64,000 nucleotides of DNA, from the NCBI RefSeq assembly GCF_003725545.1, contig NZ_RJLN01000007.1, positions 42,629 through 106,628 of the forward strand, written 5' to 3'. Positions within the stretch are counted from its first letter, which is position 1, and every line of letters starts with the position of its first letter. Of the stretch, positions 1-7,408 are shown in pieces. The notes below the pieces were generated by a model. That model saw only the letters and a list, made by a program, of their open reading frames with translations. It ran no database searches and was not told where the DNA came from. This DNA is from Micromonospora solifontis (GTDB taxonomy: Bacteria > Actinomycetota > Actinomycetes > Mycobacteriales > Micromonosporaceae). A program made the position numbers and the translations under genes.

Positions 1-102
1 GCCGGACGTCGAGTGGTCGCCGCCACAGGCGGCGAGGACGAGGGCGGCGGTGACGGTCGCGCCGGCCAGGGCGGCCCGGCGCGCGAGGGTACGAGTGAAC
101 AC
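1..102 (-). CDS. Lipoprotein, 5' fragment cut by the window edge
   Basis: A GTG start at 102-100 has a GAAAGG ribosome binding site 8 nt upstream. The first 34 residues form a textbook lipoprotein signal: basic VFTRTLARR, a hydrophobic Ala/Leu/Val stretch, then the lipobox LAAC followed by GGDHSTSG. The rest lies outside the window. The next gene upstream encodes a DUF6153 protein; in actinobacteria such genes often sit beside DUF305-type secreted lipoproteins, so that identity is a reasonable guess, but no mature-domain sequence is visible to test it. Confidence 0.7.
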   Translation of the reverse strand, partial: MFTRTLARRAALAGATVTAALVLAACGGDHSTSG

Positions 103-186
103 GTGGAGAACCTTTCGGTGTCGGAACGTACGCAGCGGGCGGGGAAGTGGGCCACCAGCGCTCCGGTGAACCCACGTCGGCCGCTC

Positions 187-651
187 CTATCTGCGCAGCA
201 CCGACGCCGTGGCGAGGCGCAGGCCGTACGGCCGGATCGGCGGCGCCCGCGGCCCGACGGTGAGCCGGAGCCGACCCGACACGGTCGCGCCGACGGTCCG
301 CGACCCGGCCCCGAGCAGCACGGCGACCAGCAGCGCGACGGCGAACGCGCCGAGCACCGCCAGGCAGACGTCCCACCCGGACGGATGGCCACCCACGTCG
401 CCGAGCGGCAGGGCGCGCACGTGGCAGGCGTCACCTGGACAGGCCGAAGCCATCGGGGCGAGGGCCGAGAGTGCCGCCGGCTCGACGGCGGCCGAATGAT
501 GGCCGGTCCCGTGCCGCGTCCCGTGGTCGGCCGGGGGGTGCGCGCCGTGGCCCAGGGTGTGCATCGCGGTCAGCCCGGCCAGGGTGCAGAGCAGCAACAG
601 GAACTGGACCCACCGTCCGGTCACCGCCGCCAACGCCGCCACGGCAACCAC
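187..651 (-). CDS. DUF6153-like small exported/membrane protein
   Basis: The protein has an N-terminal hydrophobic helix (around WVQFLLLLCTLAGLTAMHTLG), a His-rich stretch (HGAHPPADHGTRHGTGHH) and a second hydrophobic segment near LAVLGAFAVALLVAVLLG. The MHTLGH motif right after the first helix is typical of DUF6153 proteins, whose function is unknown; clustered His residues suggest metal contact. The open frame runs back to an ATG at 792, but codon use before about 655 looks non-coding, so I place the start at one of three GTGs (651, 642 or 624). The gene lies 84 nt upstream of the lipoprotein gene and is probably co-transcribed with it. Confidence 0.6.
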   Translation of the reverse strand: MVAVAALAAVTGRWVQFLLLLCTLAGLTAMHTLGHGAHPPADHGTRHGTGHHSAAVEPAALSALAPMASACPGDACHVRALPLGDVGGHPSGWDVCLAVLGAFAVALLVAVLLGAGSRTVGATVSGRLRLTVGPRAPPIRPYGLRLATASVLRR

Positions 652-869
652 CGTAGCGGGCAACGACGGGCGACCCGGGAGGAACCGCTGGGCTCGTCCC
701 GCGTCGGCCGCGCCGGCTCCGGGTACGGCACGGAGCGGAGGCGAACACGGAGCCCGCATCGCGACACTCCGCAGCGTGACGACGAATTCCAAACGCGACG
801 CTGGTCACGCAGGGCGACGACGAAATAGGGCTTCTGGTCGGCTTCCGGACGTAGATCCCTGGACGGAGT

Positions 870-1047
870 CTCAGGTAACCTCGCTGCCGGTTACCGCCAA
901 AGGCGCGCAGCGGCGCCAGCGGTGCCACCGCCCAATCGCCCACGGGCGAGCCGGGGAACCAGGTACCTGGGGTGAATCCGCGCCAGCGGTAGGGGCCACT
1001 TCCGTCCCGAACCCGGCAGCTAACCCGGTCGGCGGTCGACGGAAGGG
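870..1047 (+). promoter_or_regulatory. ydaO/yuaA c-di-AMP riboswitch
   Basis: The segment carries the conserved blocks of the ydaO class in order: a GGTTACCGCCAAA-like 5' part, GGGGAACC (953-960), a GGGGTGAATCC block, GTAGGGGCCACTTCCGTC, CCCGAACCCGGCAGCTAACC, and a closing GACGGAAG (1038-1045) that pairs perfectly with CTTCCGTC (999-1006). The closing strand abuts the ribosome binding site of the next gene. In streptomycetes this class binds c-di-AMP and controls cell-wall hydrolase genes such as rpfA. Within the 402-nt gap from 652 to 1053 I see nothing else firm; 652-869 should hold the promoter. Confidence 0.93.
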
Positions 1048-1053
1048 AAGACT

Positions 1054-2070
1054 GTGACGGCACCCCTGCGCCGCTGGTTGACACCCGTGGTGGCCGCACT
1101 GGCCGCGTGCGCCATCGTCGCCGGCCCCACCCCGGCGCTGGCCGCGCCGAGCAACCCCGCACCCGCGGAACACGAGGAGGACGGCGACCTCCTCATCACC
1201 GACGCCATCGCCCAGGCGAACAAGAACTACCTCCAGGCCAAGACCAAGCTGGAGAAGTCGAAGAAGCGCCAGCTCCAGCTGGCCCTGGAGGTCCGCGCGG
1301 CGCAGCAGGAACTCGACGCGCTGAGCCCGCAGGTCACCGCCATCGCGGCCCAGTCCTACCGGACCGGCCGGTTGGGTGCGCTGACCATGCTGCTGGAGAG
1401 CAACACTCCCGACTCGTTCGTCCGCCGGGCCGCCGCCCTGGACGAGCTGAACATGGTGAACGCGCAGAAGCTCGCCGAGGTCAACGCGGCGAAGAACCGC
1501 GCCGAGCAGGCCAAGCTCGCGCTCGACGCCGAGGTGCGCGAGCAGACGAAGTACACCAACGTGATGGCCCGCGAGAAGGCCGAGACGGAGAAGGCGCTGA
1601 AGCTGGTCGGCGGCCTGGGCTTCACCGGCGGCCTGGTCGCGGCCACCTCCCCGGTCGCCCGGATCGGCCCCGGCCGGACGGCCGACGGCGACTGGAGGCC
1701 GGAGTCGTGCAGCGAGAACGACCCGACCACCTCCGGCTGCATCACCCCGCGCACCTTGCACGCGTACAAGGAGGTCAAGCGGGCCGGCTTCAACCGCTTC
1801 GTGGGCTGTTACCGACCCGGCGGGCCGTGGGAGCACCCGAAGGGCCGGGCCTGCGACTGGTCGCTGCAGAAGAGCGGCTTCTCCCCCTGGCACAACAACG
1901 ACATGCGGATGTACGGCAACAACGTCGCCGCGTTCCTCATCCGCAACGCCGACCGGCTGGGCATCTACTACGTGATCTGGAACCGGCAGATCTGGTTCCC
2001 GGCGACCGGCTGGAAGTCGTACAGCGGGCCCTCCAACCACACCGACCACGTGCACATGTCGCTTCTCTAG
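1054..2070 (+). CDS. Secreted coiled-coil protein with ARB_07466-like C-terminal domain
   Basis: The 338-residue product starts at GTG 1054 behind GGAAGGGAAG. A Sec signal peptide (TPVVAALAACAIVAGPTPALAA) is followed by a Lys/Glu/Ala-rich coiled coil at about residues 50-190, like the N-terminal coils of NlpC/P60-type wall hydrolases. The C-terminal 130 residues contain the RACDWSL and HTDHVHMSL motifs of the ARB_07466-like domain in place of a catalytic NlpC/P60 domain. The riboswitch directly upstream ties its expression to c-di-AMP, so a role in peptidoglycan turnover or spore/cell-wall remodelling is likely. The enzymatic activity is unproven. Confidence 0.85.
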   Translation: MTAPLRRWLTPVVAALAACAIVAGPTPALAAPSNPAPAEHEEDGDLLITDAIAQANKNYLQAKTKLEKSKKRQLQLALEVRAAQQELDALSPQVTAIAAQSYRTGRLGALTMLLESNTPDSFVRRAAALDELNMVNAQKLAEVNAAKNRAEQAKLALDAEVREQTKYTNVMAREKAETEKALKLVGGLGFTGGLVAATSPVARIGPGRTADGDWRPESCSENDPTTSGCITPRTLHAYKEVKRAGFNRFVGCYRPGGPWEHPKGRACDWSLQKSGFSPWHNNDMRMYGNNVAAFLIRNADRLGIYYVIWNRQIWFPATGWKSYSGPSNHTDHVHMSLL

Positions 2071-2087
2071 CGACCCCGTGACGCCGG

Positions 2088-2121
2088 CAGGGGCCGTCCC
2101 GCAGTCGCGGGACGGCCCCTG
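2088..2121. terminator. Bidirectional hairpin terminator
   Basis: A perfect 15-bp stem (CAGGGGCCGTCCCGC at 2088-2102 and its complement at 2107-2121) with a 4-nt loop separates two convergent genes. There is no U-tract, as is common for actinobacterial terminators. Confidence 0.8.
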
Positions 2122-2138
2122 TCGCGTCGCGGGTCCGG

Positions 2139-2816
2139 TCAGCCGGCCACGGCGGTGGGCGCCTGGTCGGCGGCCGGGGCCGGGCCGGGCAGCGTGGCCG
2201 CCGTCGCACCTGCCGGCACCTCGGCCACCGTCCGCACCTCACCCGCGCTGAGCCGGTACGACATGCCGACCACCCCGCACCGCCCGGCCGACACCAGTTC
2301 GGCGAGTACGGCGGAGCGGGCCAGCATGGCCTCCACGGTCTGCGCGATGTGGATGTCGACGATGCCGTTGACGTCCTCGACGCCCTCCCGGCCGGCCCGC
2401 AGCAGGCTCGGGGCGACGGCGTCCACCAGCGCGCCCAGGTGCCCGGCCGGGGCGGTGCGGGTACGCACCGATTCGCGGGCGGCCTGGACCGCGCCGCAGG
2501 AGTCGTGGCCGAGCACCACGATCAGCGGGGTGCCGAGGACGGTGACCGCGTACTCGACGCTGCCGAGCACCTCGGGTCCGACGGTGTGGCCGGCGGTGCG
2601 GACCACGAAGAGGTCGCCGAGGCCGCGGTCGAAGATGATCTCGGCGGCGAGCCGGGAGTCGGAGCAGCCGACGATCACCGCGAACGGGTGCTGGCCGTCG
2701 GCGACGACGGCCCGGTGGTCGGCGTCCTGATTGGGATGGCGCGGCACGCCGGTGACGAACCGGCGGTTACCGGCGTACAGCTCCGCGAGCGCCTGTTCCG
2801 GAGTGATGGGCGTCAA
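2139..2816 (-). CDS. Beta-class carbonic anhydrase
   Basis: The 225-residue cytosolic enzyme interconverts CO2 and bicarbonate. The zinc ligands and the Asp-Arg dyad of beta-carbonic anhydrases are visible: CSDSR at residues 51-55 (Cys51, Asp53, Arg55) and GHDSCG with His104 and Cys107. Length matches the family. I choose a TTG start at 2816 because it has GGAGGG 7 nt upstream; the frame stays open far beyond it (to 3995), but that part has no family similarity and crosses other genes. It stands alone, ending at the shared terminator. Confidence 0.93.
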   Translation of the reverse strand: MTPITPEQALAELYAGNRRFVTGVPRHPNQDADHRAVVADGQHPFAVIVGCSDSRLAAEIIFDRGLGDLFVVRTAGHTVGPEVLGSVEYAVTVLGTPLIVVLGHDSCGAVQAARESVRTRTAPAGHLGALVDAVAPSLLRAGREGVEDVNGIVDIHIAQTVEAMLARSAVLAELVSAGRCGVVGMSYRLSAGEVRTVAEVPAGATAATLPGPAPAADQAPTAVAG

Positions 2817-3033
2817 TTCAGTGCCCTCCAAATCACCTGGTCGACCCGGCCGGCGGCGGAGGCGGCCTCGCCGACCACGGTCACACGCAGCGGAAGGCGC
2901 GTCAAGGTTTACGCGAAGCGCGTTTCGTGCGTTGAACCACACTTGACGGCGGCCCGCCGGCGGGGTCGGTCCACGCCCCCGGCACGGCTCCGGGACCGGG
3001 CCAGGGCGGGCGCGGGCCGCGCCGGGCCATACC

Positions 3034-3360
3034 ATGACCACCATGGCGACGACAGCGGGCGGGAACGGGAGCCCCCGGAACTGGACCTTCCTCACCAACC
3101 ACGGGCACGTGCTGCTGGCGATCGCGCGCAACCCCACCGCCCGGCTGCGGGACGTGGCCGACGAGGTGGGGGTGACCGAGCGGGCCGCCCAGGCGATCGT
3201 CGCGGACCTGGAGGCCGGCGGGTACCTGCGGCGCACCCGGGTGGGCCGGCGCAACCAGTACACGATCAACCCGAGCGGCCACTTCCGCCACCCGGCCGAG
3301 GCCGACCAGCAGGTCGGCGCCCTGCTGGCGCTCTTCACCAGCGGGCCCGCGGAGGGCTGA
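3034..3360 (+). CDS. Winged-helix (MarR/ArsR-like) transcriptional regulator
   Basis: The 108-residue protein consists almost only of a winged helix: TARLRDVADEVGVTERAAQAIVADLEAGG is the helix-turn-helix and YLRRTRVGRRNQYTI the wing. No ligand domain is present, so the signal is unknown. It starts at ATG 3034, with an in-frame ATG at 3043. The 217 nt before it (2817-3033) hold the divergent promoters of this gene and the carbonic anhydrase; I see no clear operator there. It lies 57 nt upstream of mycP, but mycP has its own promoter. Confidence 0.8.
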   Translation: MTTMATTAGGNGSPRNWTFLTNHGHVLLAIARNPTARLRDVADEVGVTERAAQAIVADLEAGGYLRRTRVGRRNQYTINPSGHFRHPAEADQQVGALLALFTSGPAEG

Positions 3361-3404
3361 CGCCGCTCACCGCGCCCGTCACCGCACGCGGAGCCCGACG
3401 GCGG

Positions 3405-3410
3405 TAGTCT
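3405..3410 (+). promoter_or_regulatory. -10 box of a leaderless mycP transcript
   Basis: TAGTCT lies exactly 7 nt before the GTG start codon of mycP, and no ribosome binding site is present. Transcription should begin at or next to the start codon. Confidence 0.55.
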
Positions 3411-3417
3411 CAGCCGC

Positions 3418-4653
3418 GTGCGCGACAGCTTGCGGTCGGACGGGACGTCGGTGAACGCCGGTACCGGGCACCGGTTCCGGTCCATCCTCAGTGGAGCGGT
3501 CGCGGCGCTGCTCGGCACCGTGCTGGTGGTGCCCGCCCCGGCCGCGGCGGCGCCGAAGTGCGGGCCGGCCGGCAACCCCGCCCCGACCCAGCCGACCTGG
3601 GCGCTGGACCGGCTCGCCCCCGAGACGGCCTGGCGCGTCAGCCGGGGCGGCGGGGTCACCGTCGCGGTGATCGACTCGGGCGTCTCGCCCAGCCACCCGC
3701 TGCTGCGCGGGAAGGTGCTGCCGGGCACCGACGTCAACCACCTGGCCCAGCTCGAGGGGCAGTGCGACCTCGTCGGCCACGGCACCCTGGTCGCGGGCAT
3801 CATCGCCGGCCGGGCGGGCACCGGCGTGCCGTACAGCGGGATCGCGCCCGAGGCGAGGATCCTGCCGATCCGGGTGCTGGCCGACAACCAGCGCACCTTC
3901 GACGAGTCGATCCCCGCCGAGATCGGCAAGGCGATCCGGTGGGCGGTCGACCACCACGCCAACGTGATCAACCTGTCCCTGGTCACGCTGGACAAAAAGG
4001 AGCTCAGGGACGCCGTCGACTACGCGCTCAGCAGCAACGTGGTCCTGGTGGCCGCCGCCGGCAACCGGCAGGAGAACCAGCAGGACCAGCCGGCGTACCC
4101 GGCCGCGTACGACGGGGTGATCGCCGTCGCCGGCATCGACGAGCAGGGCGCGCACGTCGGCAGCTCGGTCACCGGCGACTACGTGGACGTCGCCGCACCC
4201 GGCCTGAACATCGCCGGCCCGGCCCCCGGCGGCTCGGGCTACCTCTACGAGCCGCAGGGCGGCACCAGCTTCGCCGCCGCGTACGTCTCCGGCGTCGTCG
4301 CCCTGATCCGGTCCGCCCATCCGGAACTCAACCCCGAACAGGTGCGGTACCGGCTCACCCGGACCGCCGACAACCCGCCCGACGGGCACAACGCCGAGGT
4401 GGGGTACGGGATGGTCGACCCGTACCGGGCGGTGACCAGCCTGCTGGGCACCCGGGCCAACCCGCCGCTCGGCGCGATGCCGAAGCCCGAGCCGCCGGCC
4501 GACCCGCTGGCCTGGCAGCGGACCGTGGCCATCTGGGTGGCCGTGGTCGGCGCGGTGCTCGCCGGTGTCCTGCTCACCCTCCGGCCGATCCTGGCCCGCG
4601 GCCGCCGCCGCGGCTGGCGCCCCGGGCGCCGCCCCCCGGCGGTGGACGCCTGA
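3418..4653 (+). CDS. mycP: Mycosin, subtilisin-like protease of the type VII system
   Basis: The 411-residue membrane-anchored S8 serine protease has a signal peptide ending near AAAAP (about residue 45), a catalytic triad at Asp86 (VIDSGV), His121 (GHGTLVAGI) and Ser284 (GGTSFAAAYVSG), and the oxyanion Asn216 (AAAGN). A C-terminal membrane helix (about 370-390, VAIWVAVVGAVLAGVLL) is followed by an Arg-rich cytoplasmic tail. Mycosins cap and stabilise the ESX membrane complex and cleave secreted substrates. The gene sits at the edge of the T7SS locus, convergent with the WXG100 genes. Confidence 0.95.
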   Translation: MRDSLRSDGTSVNAGTGHRFRSILSGAVAALLGTVLVVPAPAAAAPKCGPAGNPAPTQPTWALDRLAPETAWRVSRGGGVTVAVIDSGVSPSHPLLRGKVLPGTDVNHLAQLEGQCDLVGHGTLVAGIIAGRAGTGVPYSGIAPEARILPIRVLADNQRTFDESIPAEIGKAIRWAVDHHANVINLSLVTLDKKELRDAVDYALSSNVVLVAAAGNRQENQQDQPAYPAAYDGVIAVAGIDEQGAHVGSSVTGDYVDVAAPGLNIAGPAPGGSGYLYEPQGGTSFAAAYVSGVVALIRSAHPELNPEQVRYRLTRTADNPPDGHNAEVGYGMVDPYRAVTSLLGTRANPPLGAMPKPEPPADPLAWQRTVAIWVAVVGAVLAGVLLTLRPILARGRRRGWRPGRRPPAVDA

Positions 4654-4701
4654 CCGGCCGGCAACCCGTCCCGCGGGCCACTCCGGGCCGCCCGGAAAGC
4701 A

Positions 4702-4740
4702 CTGCGGCTCCGATCCGGCAGAGCCGGACCGGAGCCGCAG
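4702..4740. terminator. Bidirectional hairpin terminator
   Basis: CTGCGGCTCCG at the left pairs with CGGAGCCGCAG at the right. After one mismatch, TCCGGC pairs with GCCGGA around an AGA loop. It lies between convergent mycP and the WXG100 pair. Confidence 0.8.
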
Positions 4741-4753
4741 GAGACCGGTCGGG

Positions 4754-5035
4754 TCAGTTGCCCCAGACCTTGGAGTTGCTCATCTCGGTCGTCATGTAGT
4801 TCTCGCGCGCGATGCCGACCGCGTGGCCGATGTCGTTCAGGACCTTGTTGATGTCCCGGACGGCGGCGTCCCACTGAGCCTGGTGCTGCTCGTAGGCGAC
4901 GCGGTCCTGGCCCTCCCACTCGAGCTTGGTCAGCATCGACCGCAGCGTGTCCAGCTTCTCGTCGATCGTCCGCGAGATGGCCTGCATCTGCTGGTTGCTG
5001 CTCTCGAGGACGGCGTAGTCAACCTTGATGCTCAT
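4754..5035 (-). CDS. WXG100 family type VII secretion target (ESAT-6-like)
   Basis: The 93-residue all-helical protein has the hairpin-turn motif WEG at residues 40-42. Its C-terminal part (VGIARENYMTTEMSNSKVWGN) carries a YxxxE-like signal (YMTTE) of the kind that guides T7SS export. It is the second gene of a pair, 29 nt behind another WXG100 gene, so the two products probably form the classic EsxA/EsxB-type heterodimer that is exported through EccC. No signal peptide is present, as expected. Confidence 0.93.
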   Translation of the reverse strand: MSIKVDYAVLESSNQQMQAISRTIDEKLDTLRSMLTKLEWEGQDRVAYEQHQAQWDAAVRDINKVLNDIGHAVGIARENYMTTEMSNSKVWGN

Positions 5036-5064
5036 CTAGTTCCTCCTCTGCCTGTCTTCGCGGA

Positions 5065-5373
5065 TCACGGGTTGAGCGCAGAGTGGAACTTGTCCAGCAT
5101 CTGCTGCTGCTCTTCGTCGTTGACCTGGTGCGTCGTGCCCGACTTGTCGAGCAGGTCGGCGATGTTGTCCATCGCCGTCAGCAGCTTGACCGTGTCCTCG
5201 TTCCAACGCGTCATGAGCGACTGGAAACCGGTCGACGCCTGGCCCTTCCAGGCCATCGCCAGGTCGTCGACCACGTTCCACAGCTTCTTGAGCTCACCGT
5301 CGACGTCGCTGCGCGTGGACCGCACGTCACTCGCGGCGGTGTGCAGAGTCGCTGCACTGACCTCGAACGCCAT
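5065..5373 (-). CDS. WXG100 family type VII secretion target (CFP-10-like)
   Basis: The 102-residue helical hairpin has WKG at residues 42-44, the WXG signature, and a long C-terminal helix (VNDEEQQQMLDKFHSALNP). It is the first gene of the Esx pair and the likely dimer partner of the downstream product. The gene has its own 205-nt upstream gap (5374-5578), which should contain the promoter and separates this pair from the eccC operon. Nothing else is recognisable in that gap. Confidence 0.93.
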   Translation of the reverse strand: MAFEVSAATLHTAASDVRSTRSDVDGELKKLWNVVDDLAMAWKGQASTGFQSLMTRWNEDTVKLLTAMDNIADLLDKSGTTHQVNDEEQQQMLDKFHSALNP

Positions 5374-5578
5374 GCTTCACACCCTTCCGTCATCTTCGTG
5401 GCGGCGGATCCGCCGCGCCCCTCCCCCGCGGCAAGGCGTACACACCCCACCGACGGACACTTCAACCGAACCGTAGCGGACGACGTCCAACCCGCGCAGC
5501 CCTGCATCCCCATGGCGCACAACGGCGTCCGGTGATCACGACCGTACGACGTGGACGGTCACGGACGCCAGCGGCGGC

Positions 5579-5839
5579 TCAGGACGGCCGCCGGTACGAC
5601 CGCACGTGCATCGCCGCGCCGAAGACCAGCACGACCACCAGCAGCGCCACGAACAGCCAGAGCACCGGTCTGTCGAGCGCCCGGTCGAGCACCACCGGGA
5701 TCAGCGCGGCGACCCCGGTGAGCAACACCACCTCGCTGGCCCGCTTCGCCCACGCGGCGCGGGACAACTGGGCGACCAGCGCCAGCCCGATGAAGGCCGG
5801 GACGGTCACCAGGAAGTACACGAAGAGCACCAGCAGCAC
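5579..5839 (-). CDS. Small integral membrane protein in T7SS operon
   Basis: The 86-residue protein has about three hydrophobic helices (residues 1-25, 34-50 and 57-77) and a basic C-terminus (HVRSYRRPS). No domain is recognised. The GTG start at 5839 has GGAAGGGG 7 nt upstream. It is the last gene of the eccC-led operon, 16 nt after the 241-residue protein gene, so an accessory role at the secretion membrane complex is inferred from position only. Confidence 0.7.
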   Translation of the reverse strand: MLLVLFVYFLVTVPAFIGLALVAQLSRAAWAKRASEVVLLTGVAALIPVVLDRALDRPVLWLFVALLVVVLVFGAAMHVRSYRRPS

Positions 5840-5855
5840 CCCGGGCCCCTTCCCG

Positions 5856-6581
5856 TCACTGGTAGAACTTGGAGTCCCGGACCCAGTCGATCTTGATGTC
5901 CTTGATGTCCGGGTCCTGGCCGGTGGCCGCCCAGCCGGGCCGGGAGTCCGACACGAAGGCGAACCGGTCGTTGCCCTGGAAGCCGGCCATGACGGCGGAG
6001 AACACCGCGCTGATGTCGCCGAAGACCAGTGCCAGGATCGCCGCGCTCGCCGCCATCCCGGCCACGCCGATCGCCTCGGCGATGGGCGCGGTCGCCGGGA
6101 ACGCCTGGAGGACCACCGACGCGATCACCGCGATGAGGATCGGGATGAGCGCGTCGACCAGCCCGTTCACCGCGTCGTTGAAGGCGTCCCGGGCGGAGGT
6201 CAGGGTGTCCTTGTTGGCGCTGAACGCCTCGGCCAGCGAGTTGATCTCGGCCCCGAGCTTGCGGAGGAAGAGGTCGAACGCGTCCCGATCGTCGAAGTCC
6301 CACTCGGTGTCCGACGGCGGGACCTGCTCCAGCGCCGCGCCGAACTGGTCGCCGCCGAGCAGCCGCGCCGCGTCGCCCCACTCCTTGATGGACTTGTTGA
6401 CCTCGTCGTTGTCGAACGTCTCCAGGTAGGCGATGGCGGCGCCCAGCGCACCGGCGAACACCAGCCACATCCAGTTGGCCCGGGCCGCCGGCAGCAGGCC
6501 GCGCACCGGCGCGGTGGCGGCGGCGACCGTGTGCGTGCCGGTCACCGTGCCGGCCGCGTTGGCGATCAGGATCTCCGACAT
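5856..6581 (-). CDS. T7SS-associated protein with WXG100-like helical core and membrane segments
   Basis: The 241-residue protein is not recognised as a named family. A hydrophobic helix (WMWLVFAGALGAAIAYLE, about 37-54) precedes an acidic region and a long amphipathic helical stretch (LFLRKLGAEINSLAEAFSANKDTLTSARDAFNDAVNGL). That stretch resembles the helices of ESX substrates. A second hydrophobic block follows (about 140-205), then a soluble tail ending KIDWVRDSKFYQ. It is encoded between the EspC-like gene and a small membrane gene, 28 nt and 16 nt away, so it is probably a substrate or a membrane partner of the system. Confidence 0.7.
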   Translation of the reverse strand: MSEILIANAAGTVTGTHTVAAATAPVRGLLPAARANWMWLVFAGALGAAIAYLETFDNDEVNKSIKEWGDAARLLGGDQFGAALEQVPPSDTEWDFDDRDAFDLFLRKLGAEINSLAEAFSANKDTLTSARDAFNDAVNGLVDALIPILIAVIASVVLQAFPATAPIAEAIGVAGMAASAAILALVFGDISAVFSAVMAGFQGNDRFAFVSDSRPGWAATGQDPDIKDIKIDWVRDSKFYQ

Positions 6582-6609
6582 CAGCTGCCCTCCCCGTCCA
6601 CCCGGCCGG

Positions 6610-6903
6610 TCACTTGACCACCCAGGGCTGGTCTGACTTCTCCCAGTTCTTGGCGGTCTGCTCCAGCTGTTCGGCCGCCTTGTGCAGGTGCTCGATGCCC
6701 GTCTTGACGTTCTTCAGGTGACCGTCCACCGAGGCGTTGTGCGCCTGCACGGTCGCGCCCCCGAAGAGGGTCAGCGCGCCGTCCGGCAGCTTCACGCTCT
6801 CCAGCAACGACTGCACGTTGCGCAGGTACTGGATCGGGCCGTCCGGAGCGTCGAGCTTCCGGCTCGCCTTGCGGATCGCGTCGACGTCGACCTTGTTCGC
6901 CAC
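6610..6903 (-). CDS. EspC-like type VII secretion target
   Basis: The 97-residue helical protein resembles the DUF2580/EspC-type secretion targets in pattern: an N-terminal helix with VDVDAIRKASRKLD, a central LTLFGGATVQAHNASVDGHL, and a C-terminal amphipathic helix. It lacks a signal peptide and a true WXG. The GTG start at 6903 follows GGAGGAGACGCG. It is 16 nt downstream of the YbaB-like gene in the eccC operon. The export role is inferred from fold pattern and location. Confidence 0.75.
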   Translation of the reverse strand: MANKVDVDAIRKASRKLDAPDGPIQYLRNVQSLLESVKLPDGALTLFGGATVQAHNASVDGHLKNVKTGIEHLHKAAEQLEQTAKNWEKSDQPWVVK

Positions 6904-6919
6904 CGCGTCTCCTCCCTGG

Positions 6920-7339
6920 TCAGCGGCGCAGGCCGCGGGTCGGGTCGGACAGGTCCACCCCGAACTGGCGGAACCAGTCCTCCGGGGTGAGGGTGCCGGC
7001 CTGCGCCTGACGGACCAGGTCCGAGCCGCCGAGCATCTCGGTCATCAGCTCCTGCTGCCGTTCGGCGAAGGAGGCGTACGCCGCGTCGATGGCGGCCTGG
7101 AGCGACTCGGCCAGGGTGTAGCTGTCCTGTCGCATGGCCCGGGCGTTGATGTCGATGCCGCCGACCTTCATGTCACCGTCGACGGTCACCCGGACCAGGC
7201 CGTCCGGGCTCTCCCCGGTCACGCGCAGTTCGGCGCGCTGCTGCTGGAACTCCGCCAGCCGGCGCTGCTGCTCCTGCGCCTGCCGCAGCAGGTTCTCCAC
7301 GGCGCCGCCGGCGCCGCCGTAACCCCACGAGGTGCTCAC
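6920..7339 (-). CDS. YbaB/EbfC-like protein of the T7SS operon
   Basis: The 139-residue protein begins with a coiled-coil helix (LLRQAQEQQRRLAEFQQQRAEL). A three-strand sheet follows (LRVTGESPDGLVRVTVDGDMKVGGIDI), then a helix containing AMRQDSYTLAESLQAAIDAAYASF. That is the YbaB/EbfC nucleoid-associated fold, with a C-terminal extension. Members next to ESX genes are common in actinobacteria and probably act as small chaperones or structural factors, not as chromosomal proteins. It lies 69 nt downstream of eccC. Confidence 0.8.
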   Translation of the reverse strand: MSTSWGYGGAGGAVENLLRQAQEQQRRLAEFQQQRAELRVTGESPDGLVRVTVDGDMKVGGIDINARAMRQDSYTLAESLQAAIDAAYASFAERQQELMTEMLGGSDLVRQAQAGTLTPEDWFRQFGVDLSDPTRGLRR

Positions 7340-7408
7340 GACTGTCCTCTCCTCACCACTGGCGGTCGGGCCGACGCTACCGGACCCGTTCGTGCGATTT
7401 CCGCCCCG

